DNA of 50,963 nucleotides, from positions 1 to 50,963 of the forward strand of contig FTLJ01000611.1 in assembly GCA_900155495.1 (NCBI GenBank). Direction: 5' to 3'. The stretch is from Porogramme epimiltina (lineage: Eukaryota > Basidiomycota > Agaricomycetes > Polyporales > Polyporaceae). This document shows positions 22,802 through 33,247 of the stretch, one piece after another; the stretch's first letter is position 1, and each line of letters starts with the position of its first letter. Below the pieces are notes generated by a model. It worked only from the letters and a program-made list of their open reading frames with translations, had not been told where the DNA came from and searched no databases. Made by a program: the position numbers and the translations under genes.

Positions 22802-25082
22802 ATGGTTTCAGTTCTGACAAACGACTTTCAACGGTCGTTTATCGATCTAGCACTCACCGTGTTCCGCCTCATCATCCTCTCCACCGTCGGAGCTACCCTC
22901 GTGTGGGCCATGAGAACACTGTTCGTCACTGCGACAAAGATCCGCAGTATGCCTCCCGGGCCGCCTGGGCTTCCGCTCCTAGGCAACGTCTTCGAGCTAC
23001 CGATGTCCAGGCCGTGGGTGAAGCTTACCGAGTGGAAACAGCAGTATGGTGCGCCGATGGTTTCCCGCTGTAGGCCGGTCACTTGGCTGATTACGTCTCA
23101 GGTCCGCTCTATACGTTGAACATGGCCGGGAGACCTCTCGTCGCCGTCGGCAGCCACAAGATTGCGGCTGATCTATTCGGTATGTTACCGTATATGTCGT
23201 GTCTTTTCCGGTCTCGCTAATGCTCCAGGTGCCGTGTCTAGACCGGAAGTCCGCCGTTTACAGCGATCGGCCGCATTTCGTTATGTCCGGCCAGGTCATG
23301 ACTAAAGGTCTCTTCATTGCGCTAGGCCTCTTCAATGACCCAGTGTGAGTTTCCCGCAATTTACGCAGCCCTACGTCATATTCTAATCAACTTACAGCTG
23401 GAAGAAGATGCGGCGTGCGGCGAGCGAGAACTTTAGCGCGCGTGCGTCGGAGGAGTTTCGGCCTATGCAGGCTCTCGAGGCAGGCCGAACCGCCCTGGAC
23501 ATCATCGCTAAACCCGCCGCATGGGAAGATGCTGTTGCGCGGTGGGTTATCAGGTGTCCCTCACCGTCACATGTCGCTCATACAGTAATTCGTAGTGCCA
23601 TGGCGTCTAATATCCTCACGGCCGTGTACGGTTGGCCTCGAGTGAGCACCAGCTCGGAAGATATGGCCCTCGTGAAACGCATCCATGCTCATGTCGAACA
23701 CATCAGCGACGCCGCGATCCCGGGCAAGTTCCTTGTAGATGTATTCCCGGTGCTAAAGTACCTCCCGGCCTGGATGGCGAAGTGGAAGCGGGACGGGGAG
23801 GCGTGGTTCGAGAACGAGTCTAGGATGTTCGCGAAGTTCACTGCGAGCGTCAGAGACAAAATGGTGGGTAAACTGTGGCGCGTGACCTACGCCGATGCTT
23901 GAGCTCATGGCCCGTAAACAGGCCAAAGGTGATTCGCCCAACTGCTTTGTAGCCTCGGTGATCAACACGCAAGCGCGCCACAATCTGACGACGAAGGAGA
24001 TCGACTGGCTGGCCGGCGTCATGTTGTGAGTTAGCATTATGTGTTGACGTAACTTAGCCTAATCAAAATGGTCGACAAGTGCTGCGGGCGCAGATACGGT
24101 AAGTTGTGCTCCTATAAGCCGGCTTACGTCTCGCGGAGACGTAACCGGGACGCCTGGACTGACAACTACTATGTTTAGAGCTTCGCCCAACTTAGATCCC
24201 TCGCGCTTGCGATGTTGCTGTATCCTCACACTATGAAGAAGGCTCAGGCGGAGCTTGATGCAGTCGTGGGGCGGGAGAGGATCCCAACTTTCCGGGATAG
24301 AGATAATTTGCCGTACGTCCGCGCCATCGTCAACGAGATTCTCCGGTGGCGTCCCGCGGCCCCACTTTGTGAGTTTTCTCTTTTTCGACTCTCATCTGAG
24401 TGCATGCACTAATGTTACATACAGCGGTCATTAGGGCCACGACCGAGGTCCGTTTATCCTCGTCCTACTAGATAATATGCTGTCACACTGATTCGTCTTG
24501 CAATGTTACAGGACGACACGTATAATGGCTATTTGATTCCGAAGGGTACCGTTGTCATCCCCAACATCTTCGCGATGAACCACGACCCCGAGATCTTCCC
24601 TGATCCTGAAGTCTTCCGTCCTGAGCGCTGGGTAGACAATGCGATGGAGAAGGAAACTACTGCAAGTATCCCGCCCAATATCAACAACGTGTGGTTCGGC
24701 TTCGGTAGACGGTGAGTTCTCTTCCATGCGCTCAAACGTCGCCATTCAATTAACCCCTCTGTCACTAACTAGGATTTGTATCGGGCAATTCTTTGCCAAC
24801 AACGGGATCTTCATCAACGCCGCTATGCTTTTATGGGCGTTCGACTTCAACAAGGGAGTCGACGCCGCCGGATGCCCCGTTACTCCAGACCCCGACGCGT
24901 TCACGGACAGTGGAACTGTTCTGTGAGTTTGAGACCCCCTCAAGCTGCTTCCTCATTTGACTGACTCTGTTCGTCCGCCCTCGGGTAGGGGCCCGGAGCC
25001 ATTCCCCTGCGTGCTCACTCCGCGCTTCCCTGAAGCACAGGCCATCCTTGAACGCGAAGTCGCCGCCCAGAATGCGGCGTAA
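22802..25082 (+). CDS. Cytochrome P450 monooxygenase, copy 1
   Basis: Twelve exons: 22802-23048, 23102-23179, 23242-23344, 23398-23541, 23596-23863, 23922-24025, 24080-24098, 24179-24368, 24425-24447, 24512-24711, 24773-24922 and 24989-25082; 539 residues. An N-terminal membrane helix (about residues 18-40) is followed by the proline hinge MPPGPPGLPLLGN. The I-helix AGADTS is built across a 19-nt micro-exon; the ExxR motif is EILR, the PERF-like motif FRPERW, and the heme loop FGFGRRICIG with the thiolate Cys. All catalytic landmarks are present. It resembles basidiomycete P450s annotated as O-methylsterigmatocystin-oxidoreductase-like, but the CYP family and substrate cannot be assigned. ER-bound, needs a CPR partner not seen here. 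Tandem paralogue of the next P450; no biosynthetic core gene lies nearby. Confidence 0.88.
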
Positions 25083-26761
25083 GCATCAGCGATATATATC
25101 AAGAAGTAGAATTTTGAATCGCCACATAACAACTGAAGTATTCATCATCTTTTGCGCCTTATATGTAAGAATGACCTCGTCGTGCTGTTGTTCTCCCCTG
25201 CTTTCGTTGCTTCTCCTCTCTCTCTAACTAACTGTTGCGATGTTCCGAATTTGACTCCCATATAACGATATGTACGCTTGTTGAACAGTTGAAGTGGATA
25301 GTAGACCGAATGTACTATTTCATCCTGTCTTGTACTGCCAGAGTCGAATCCCCACCAAACTTGCATACGTATAAGCTTGTGCTATCTACTCAAGCAATGC
25401 GATCGGTAGTTGACTATTACCGATGGCTTTTTACAGGCCTCAAACTTTGAGAGGAGGGTCGCCCATGTCCGGCGCCTCGTGGTCAGCCATGGTGGCTATC
25501 ATCGGCTTATTTGTTCTAGCGTCCGTTCCTCACGGAATCGGTGGAATTTTCATAATCAGCGAGATCTTGTAATCCGGGTCCACGGGACCCGAAGCTTCCA
25601 TTTCACCTGAAGTTCAGGCGTGCTTCTCAAGCTTTCGCACCGGTGTTCTACGACCCGTCCGATGCGGTGTACCTCATGTAGTCGGATCGAGGTCTTTCAC
25701 CTTTCCAAGAATGGCCTATACGCGATATGATGCTCACAAGTGCCACATGTCGCGATCTCGGTGAGTCTTCGTGTGTACAGTGTGGGTTTTCGTCTTGGCA
25801 GACGTTGATGACGATGCCACGTGCAGGTACAGCACGCATTCTGTGATCATAAAATAGCACATTGGACTCTACCTGTCGGTCATGAGTGTTGTTTCCTGGC
25901 TCTATGTTTACATGGTGCGCATTCTCTTAGTCCATCCATCTCTATCCGGATCCATTGTTAACATGTTCTGGCCGTTTGTGTCAGTTGGCTTGCTCAGGAG
26001 GTACAGCCGTAATCCTTATGTTGGTTTCTGATTTCATCAGACTTGTATAGGGGGGTGCCGGCATAAGCGGGCCGATGCAAGTGGCTAGCTGCTCAGTTGA
26101 GCCCACGAACATCGCGCTAAATGGTACTTCATAGGGAACGTGGTGTTCGCGCTGCGTATATTTCCACCCCTCATACGTCATATCTGTGGCTTCCTCATCG
26201 AGTGATCGATTCGTGATCGCAGGCAAAAGTACTGACCATCCCACCTCTATTCCCGGGAGAGCAGACCCTCGACCTAATGTGTCGATTTGCGACCACGAAC
26301 ACCGCCTTGAGGCACCGCTGTATACTACAACGTAGGTGGGTACTGCATGTCTCGGACGTTAGTGTGGCCTTGATATCGGTTATGGTAATGGCCAGCTGCT
26401 GTTCTCACTGCACCTCCAGGGACCGACCGTAGCCGTCCTCGTGAGGCTGTTCTCCGAGGAGAAGGATCTATCGAAGCAGTTGGTACCTCGTCCACCAACA
26501 GCAGCCGCTAGCGCAAACGGCTCCTCTTTGAGTGCCGTCGAGCGCATGTAGTGCGGATCAGGTATGTACACCAGCCATTTACCCGGTGACGGCCTCCGAG
26601 ACACGAGGTTACTAAAGATGTGGCGCCGAGAGTGGCCCGCACATAAATGTCTAACTTCAGCTTAGATATCGATCGTCGAAGAGAGCACCTCGCTCTCGTC
26701 TGATACCTCTACAACCCACCGTCTCCGTCGTCGCTCGAACAGTCCCCAGCTTCTGGTCGAC
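25083..26761. other. Spacer between the two P450 genes
   Basis: 1.7 kb, AT-richer than the genes. It holds the 3' end of copy 1 and the promoter of copy 2. On the minus strand, two short stretches near 25655-25700 and 26530-26570 encode similar peptides (SDYMRYTAS and PHYMRSTAL), which may be decayed duplicates. No intact gene. Confidence 0.4.
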
Positions 26762-29022
26762 ATGCCGTATCTCAAGTTAGCGGTCGATTTTCAGCCGTCT
26801 TACTTCGGCACACTTATCAACTCCATCCGGTACACTTTCGTCGCAATCTCCGGGGCGCTCCTGGTATGGGCTCTGTGGACGGCCTTCGTGACAGTAACGA
26901 GGATGCGGGGCATGCCTCCAGGGCCACGTGGTCTTCCTCTCCTGGGGAACTTATTTGACCTGCCAATAGCACGTCCGTGGCTGAAGCTGGCTGAATGGAG
27001 GAAGGAGCATGGTGCGTTTCTAGTTGTTCCACTTATTGCGTCGTATTCACTACTACATTGTTGTACAGGCGCACTCTACACGCTCAACATGGCTGGGAAA
27101 CCGATCTTGATTGTCAACAGTCATAAAGTGGCTTCCGATCTCTTTGGTACGCTTGGTATGGGACCCCCGCTGAGAATACAGCTGACGGCCTTACAGATCA
27201 CAGAGCTGGGATATACAGCGACCGTCCGCACTTCCCAATGGCGTCCCAGATCATGACGAGCGGACTCTTCATCGCATTGGGCAAGTACCGTAACCCTGTG
27301 TAAGTCCTACATCATAGTGAGTGGACCACTGGTCGATAACTCGAACCTGGTCAGATGGAAGAGGATGCGCCGCGCCGCGAGCGAGAACTTCACTGCACAT
27401 GCATGTGAACAGTACCAGCCTATGCAAATGACCCAAGCACGACTGACGGCCCTGGATATCATGAATAGTCCAGGCGAGTGGGCTGACGCTATCGCACGGT
27501 GAGTTCCGAATCGCGTGTTCTTCATGTCAGGCCCATCTCAAACACACTGTGCGTAGTGCGATGGCGTCCAATATCCTCACGACCGTTTACGGGTGGCCGA
27601 GGATAGATAGCGAGAACAAGGACACGACCCTCATCAAGCGCATTCATGCCCATGTTGAACACATCAGTGACGCCGCGATCCCCGGGAGGTATCTCGTCGA
27701 TGCCTTCCCCGCCATGCGACACATTCCTGCCTGGATGGCGAAGTGGAAGCGCGAAGGTCTAGCGTGGCACGAGAGCGAGTCGCAACTGTTCGCGCAGTTT
27801 AGTGAGGGCGTCAAGAATAGAATGGTATATGCTCCCGATAGGCCGGCTTTAGCATGCGCTGACGTTTGCCAAACAGGCTAAGGGCGAATCACCTACCTGC
27901 TTCGTCGCCCATCTACTCAACACGACACAAAGGCATGGACTCGCGCCTAAGGAAAGGGATTGGCTGGCCGGTGTTATGTTGTTAGTGGTGACTTTTCGTA
28001 GCTCTTAGCGCATAAATTCACAATCTACGCCCTACCAGCGCCGCCGGAGCAGATACGGTCATTTATTTTCCTCTACTCCCATGCGATTACTGTCATCTGA
28101 CGTATAACACAGAGCTCCGCAACTCTTAGGTCTCTGGCACTAGCTATGCTCACATGGCCTGACACGATGCGGAAGGCACAGACAGAACTTGACGAGGTGG
28201 TCGGACGACATAGGCTACCTACGTTCAAGGACAAGGAGAAACTGCCGTACGTGCGCGCTATGGTAAACGAAGTGTTGCGTTGGCGCCCTGCGGCGCCCCT
28301 CGGTGCGTTTGTCGTCTCTCCTCTCGCTATCACCGCTTGACTGAGACATTGCACCTTTTATGTAGCTGTGCCAAGATCTACAACGCGGGTAAGCCTCTCG
28401 ACCTCTCTTAGAGAACGCTCGGCGTACTGAATGCGTCTCTCATACCACAGGACGATGTCTACAACGGATATGTCATTCCCAAGGACACGTTCATTCTCGC
28501 TAATGTCTGGGCTATGAATCACGATCCTGAGATCTTCCCCGAACCAAACACCTTCCGCCCCGAACGCTGGCTTGAGCCGTCTCCTAGGGCCTCACAGTAT
28601 GACACCGGCCTGTCCGAGAAGCCAGCCATGGGGCCTGGCGTCAACAATGTTTGGTTCGGCTTCGGCAGGAGGTACGCACGATTCCTCCCACACTTTCTTG
28701 ACAATTTTTGACAACGCGGGTAGGGTGTGTATTGGACAGCACTTCGCCGCCCAGGCGCTCTTCGTCAACATCGCGACTTTCCTCTGGGCGTTCGATTTCC
28801 AGAAGGAGATTGACGCTTTTGGCTGCCCTATCACCCCAGACGTCAACGCCGTACTCGATAGCGGGCTTGTGTTGTGCGTCGTTTATCTACCGACCTATAT
28901 TCCCGCCGAGCTGACATGTCTCGTGCAGAGCTCCTGTGTCATTCCCGTGTGTCATGACCCCGCGCTTCCCCGAGGCCAGGTCCGTCCTTGAGCGAGAGCT
29001 CACGATGGCTCATGCTCTATGA
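26762..29022 (+). CDS. Cytochrome P450 monooxygenase, copy 2
   Basis: Twelve exons: 26762-27011, 27069-27146, 27197-27299, 27355-27498, 27557-27824, 27877-27980, 28039-28057, 28113-28302, 28366-28388, 28451-28671, 28724-28873 and 28929-29022; 547 residues. Ten of the twelve exons have exactly the same length as in copy 1; only the first (+3 nt) and tenth (+21 nt, just before the heme loop) differ. Landmarks: N-terminal membrane helix, MPPGPRGLPLLGN hinge, AGADTS I-helix on a 19-nt exon, EVLR as ExxR, FRPERW, and FGFGRRVCIG. Intact and probably active. The pair arose by tandem duplication; differences in the SRS regions could give different substrates. Substrate unknown. Confidence 0.88.
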
Positions 29023-29363
29023 AACTCGCGAAGTAGGATCCTCTTGAATGCCGTGTATGCTGCCTTTGTTTATATCTCGCATTGCTGCTATCTCGCTTTA
29101 ACTCTACGGTAGATCATGCCGTCTTGAGCTCCCGCATATATGTAGTCCGAAATATGTACCATTCTGTTGTATTCCCTATGTATGAAGCACCTTGTTGTAT
29201 CGATTTATGTAAACCCTCTCAATTCCGTATGCATCTCATTCACATGCTTAATCTTACACCTGAGAATGCTATGATTAGTTCGAAAGCGGGCATTATGGGA
29301 GACAGAGCCTACTTCATCTCTACGTCTACGCAGATTCGCGGCTTCTATAGTGTTCTTCGGTAG
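29023..29363. other. Shared 3' region of convergent genes
   Basis: AT-rich sequence between P450 copy 2 (+) and ADGF copy A (-). No gene seen. Confidence 0.5.
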
Positions 29364-31527
29364 TTAGATGTCGTATTGATCACCGCCATACTCATCTACG
29401 ACGGACTGGATGAACTTGGCCCAACGCCTCTCCAGTTTAGATAAGGCTTCTTCTTTCTCCTCTTCATTCATGCATGAGTACTGTGACGTAAAGTCAGTCA
29501 GCACATCTAAGCCTAATATCCAACGAGATAGATCATTCACTTGAATGCTGTCCCATACGAACGCGCGAAGTGTTGCGAGACCGTTCACTTCGCTCGCCAC
29601 AAGAACCTAGAAAGAGTGAGAATGTACGCCTAACGGGGGTCTGCAAACGCTCATTACCTGGAAGAAGTCGAATGAAAGGCCCATGTTTCCGAACACGGCC
29701 GGATCATCGGAGGACAGTGCGACGTGGACTCCATGATTGAGGATGGCGGGGAGAGGGTGCATGGGCATGGAGCCAGTGAAACGCTGCAGACTTATCAGTA
29801 CCAAAGCTGTAAATACACCGTGCTGATGCTAAGCATACAAGAATTTCATTACTAAGATCTCAGTCAGCCTCTATCGTTCTTATTAGAAGACGAAGACTTA
29901 CGAAATGGGGCACATCTCTAAGCAGATTTGCCTCTCCCTGCAGATCTCCATCAACTTTGGATGTTTGTAGACCGAGAACCTATTTATTGAAAACAGTGAG
30001 GGCACGGACAACCCTTAAGGCACTACTACGCACCCGTGTCCCATCCGCTTTGTGCCCATCAATATCGCGTCGTAGAGGTTCATATCAGCGGCCGTACCAT
30101 CCCCAACCGTCTCGCCCGCGTGGAATAGGAACGGGATGGAGAGGCCCAGCTCCTTCTGCCTCTCTACGAACCTCATCAGGGGCTCGTAGTAGTAGATGAG
30201 CGGCTTGAGCGAGTCTTCGTGGCCAACGAGGTCGAATCCCGCAATCAGGTGCGGGAACTCTTGCGCAAGCGCGAGACAATCCTCAAGATACCAGTCGAGC
30301 TTGTCTGCTTCCATGTGCCGCATGGTCGTGTAGATGACCTTCGAGCCTACGAACTCGTCGTCGCGGCCTTGCGCGTGCATGGACGCTTTGACTTCGTTCA
30401 GGACTCGGTCGAATATCTGGAGCCATACGCGGTGGGGGATGTTCCTCTCCCCGTCCGCGCCGACCATGTACCTGTCGAACCGTCAGCGCCCTATGCAGAG
30501 AGCATCAATAAGACACTTACTCGGAGACAAACATCATGCGAGGCTCTGAGTACGAGATACCATCTTCGATGGAGGTTGTGAAGAATGTTCGGATATACTC
30601 CGTCCAGACAGGGACGAAAAATATCAGAGGCTACGCGCACAATCAGTTCACCTATTGGACAGCGCATCACAAAGATGATAACTGACCACAGAAACATCAC
30701 AGGTGGACTGAAACTTCTTCCATATCTAAAATCGGCGCAGAGGTGAGAATACACTGCGGGAAGGATGTGGTTAGAATCAACCGCACCTTAGACGAAGTAT
30801 TATGCGTGCCGTACGCCTCAGAAGGATCAATCACAAGAGCACGGGTTACCCAGTCATAGAAGCCTTTTGTGCCGCCCAGTGCTTCACTGAAATTATCCCG
30901 AGCGTTTCTGATAGGTACCCACGATCCCGGGGTGTAGCCCGCGCCCGTAATGTTTGCGAGCTCTGTCCACTGAGCCTTCGGAAGAGCGCCGAACTCGGGG
31001 AGGAGCGACCCGATGTTGTCTGCCGTAAGCGTTTGGGATACCCGCACGTGTATCGCGGGCTGATCCATGGAGAGCCCTAGCAGCTCCTCTGCGCTGGCAG
31101 TGACTCCGAGGTGTACATGGAGGAGAGCACCCTTAGGCATCTGACAAGAAGTCGAGGCGGTTCAGCTCGCGCATGCCGAAGTTTGTTTAGGCCACACACC
31201 TTACTTAGAATCTTGAAGAGCTTGGTGCTCACTATGGTGCTCTTGGCTGTATTCCGGATCGATCAACAGGTTGCGATACACCCCGTGTGTTCGCGAACAC
31301 GTACAAGTCAGGAACTCCATGCCGGGGAACATCTGCTGGGAGCCATGCGGATGGACAGACTTGCGGTCCAAGCTCCAGACTGACTCGGCTTCAGCGGTGC
31401 GAATACGCCTAATGAACTCGTCGGCGTTGGCCTCTTGGGGAGTGAGCGAGCAGGACGACGAATGATCCGGTCGGAGTGCCCTATCCTCCAGGATGAGGCG
31501 TTCACGATCCTTGAGGTAGGCTTCCAT
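29364..31527 (-). CDS. ADGF/ADA2-type adenosine deaminase-like, copy A
   Basis: Eleven exons: 31527-31305, 31246-31200, 31140-30787, 30725-30687, 30630-30521, 30471-30034, 29979-29902, 29851-29839 (13 nt), 29783-29658, 29606-29541 and 29480-29364; 536 residues. It has the metal-dependent deaminase signatures: HVH (H98, H100) after MPKGALL, FHAGE (H375-E378), MGHG (H403) and SSDDP (D460, D461). The long N-terminal extension before the HxH and the overall length fit the ADGF/ADA2 subfamily, which converts adenosine to inosine plus ammonia. No signal peptide is evident, unlike animal ADA2. At residue 102 this copy has Gly where copies B and C have Asp; in ADA the matching Asp contacts the ribose, so substrate use may differ. 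A TATA-like CTATTTAAC lies about 65 nt upstream. Inverted relative to copies B and C. Confidence 0.85.
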
Positions 31528-32093
31528 ATTCGAGTGAACAATTGGAAATATATCCTGAAAGGATGGTGGTCCGGGAAGGAGCCAGAAGTCCTGTTAAATA
31601 GGCGAGACAGGCTCCACCTGACATGGCTGCGCCGGGGACGAGTCAGAACGAAGTGCACGAGGGGATATCACCGGGGTTTACTACATCTCAAACGCGGACC
31701 CGTCGTGGGATCATTCGATACCACTACCGGCCATAATGGGAGTGGCAAGAGCTCTACTCAAATGGTGGCTTCTATCACGGTCTAGCCTTAAAACCACGAG
31801 TTTCAAGTAGGGCAGATGAGTCAATAACGGTTCTAGTTCAAGAGAGCCTGCACGTGATGTTTCAACAAAGTGCCTACGCGGCAGTTCTCAGTCCGGACCG
31901 GGAGTTCGAATCCCTCTATGCGCTCATTGAAGATCGAGTCGAATATAATATTTTGAAAAAGTGAAATCAACACACAAGCTTCAACGCCCCTGCCCACGAC
32001 AACACATCTACACGAATCCAAACCCCAACCTCCCCTACAAAAACTCCGTAAAATATAAAAAGGCACCCCCTATCCGCAAATTTCCAAACCCGG
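31528..32093. other. Intergenic, promoter of ADGF copy A
   Basis: TATA-like TATTTAACAG (minus strand, 31600-31591) precedes copy A. Near 31902-31916 is a TTCGAATCC stretch like a tRNA B box, without foldable arms. The right end is the 3' side of the small gene. Confidence 0.45.
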
Positions 32094-32450
32094 CTACAGA
32101 GTGTCAAAGAACATATCCCAGTTCGATGACTCTGTGCCCGGGTTTAGAAGGTTATAGTAGTCGGGATGCCAATAACTCTGTGGGCGCACGATGCGTGACC
32201 TGCGCGACAGTTCAGAGATCAGTACGGCGGTCTGGCAGAGCTCGGATGAGCAGGCCGCGAGACAGGCTTACATGTATGTCTCGTCGACATCCGGATCCAT
32301 CAAGAAACATGATTGGAGCTCGTACGCGCTGGTGCCGTACGGCCTGCGATCCTAATTAGCTAGGTAGTCAAAGCAGTAAAGAACGCGGGGGACGTACAGG
32401 CCTCGGTGGTGGGGGCTAAGAGGGTCGTTGCTGTTGAATGATGAATCCAT
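32094..32450 (-). CDS. Small unknown protein, 76 residues, three exons
   Basis: Exons 32450-32398, 32343-32272 and 32199-32094; introns of 54 and 72 bp with GTACGT/CAG and GTAAGC/CAG ends; 76 residues. The first exon begins MDSSFNSNDPLSPHHRG, the second carries YELQSCFLMDPDVDETY and the third SYWHPDYYNLLNPG before NWDMFFDTL and stop. The protein is acidic and rich in Tyr, Asp, Asn, Trp and Pro, very unlike random translation of this GC-rich DNA. A TATA-like GATATTTAAG at 32557-32548 sits about 100 nt before the ATG, a good core-promoter distance. No signal peptide, CaaX box or known domain is seen, so it is not a typical mating pheromone. Function unknown; a short regulatory or adaptor protein is possible. 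The splice chain was inferred by eye. Confidence 0.55.
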
Positions 32451-32547
32451 CGCGATAGATATAGCTGGTGCGTGTGTGAAAGTTGGGTCGGCTGTAGGCG
32501 GGGTGCGTTGTATTCCGACTGAGGATCTCTCCAGCTCAAAGGAGGCC

Positions 32548-32557
32548 CTTAAATATC
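32548..32557 (-). promoter_or_regulatory. TATA-like element of the 76-residue gene
   Basis: GATATTTAAG on the minus strand, embedded in GC-rich sequence, about 98 nt upstream of the ATG at 32450. Supports that a real transcript starts here. Confidence 0.45.
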
Positions 32558-33247
32558 CCCGCCCGCCCCCTCCTTGTCTGCGCGGTGCCCGCACGCGCGG
32601 CCCAGGGTGCGCGGCCTGTCTCAGTGCCACCACGGGCCCAGGGAGACCACATCATCGCCTTAGGAGGGCCTGTCGACTGGCATTGCGCGCGCAGGATCGA
32701 CGCGCTCATGCTCGCATCGCCACCAGCGGGCCCGCGAGGCGGCCTGCGAGCGCGTGCGTGTGCCGCAGTTGTCCGGAAGAACGGTTGAGCGTGGAATCCC
32801 ATTGTCCGCCCGTTGTGGTCGCTTGCGCGCACCACCCTTGTGTGGCGGCGGCGTGGAATGCGACCTGAGCCCTGGCCTCGGCGGAGTGAGGGCGCGCGCC
32901 TGGAGTGGCTCGCCGGGTAAACGGTATACGGGCGCGGGCGTACCAGTGGCGCGAGTGTCGCCGACCTGGTCTCTCGAAGCACCTGGCACGAACGCCCGGG
33001 GGGCCGAGCATGAAGACGGGAGGAGATAGAAAGACATTGCGACTACCGCAGTCGGGCGCGGTACGTCGCTGGTGTGTTCATTGGCCGAAGCAGGGTATCG
33101 CTACAATACGCGGTGATATAAGTTAATACAAACAACGCGCCAAGGACGCGGCGCACGCTCGAAGCAACCGAGCAGCACCTCCACCGCCGCCTTCACCTAC
33201 AACCAAAGAAAAAGAACGGACTAAAAAGGGAGACCCACGCGGTGCAG
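32558..33247. other. GC-rich intergenic sequence, no gene seen
   Basis: Very GC-rich from 32560 to 33010, giving overlapping open frames on both strands with low-complexity Arg/Ala/Pro translations. None has a convincing start, splice chain or domain. The right end is the 3' side of the Csm1-like gene. Confidence 0.45.

Noticed and set aside
22802..29022. P450 genes as pseudogenes because of many stops
   Set aside because: All stops fall within good introns; splicing restores complete genes with every catalytic motif.
31840..31935. tRNA gene suggested by a GTTCGAATCC B-box-like stretch
   Set aside because: The T-stem has a mismatch, no acceptor stem or A box can be paired at the right distance, and no anticodon arm is visible.
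32094..32450. Mating pheromone precursor
   Set aside because: Small size and M-D-S start are suggestive, but the spliced protein has no C-terminal CaaX box and no receptor gene lies nearby.
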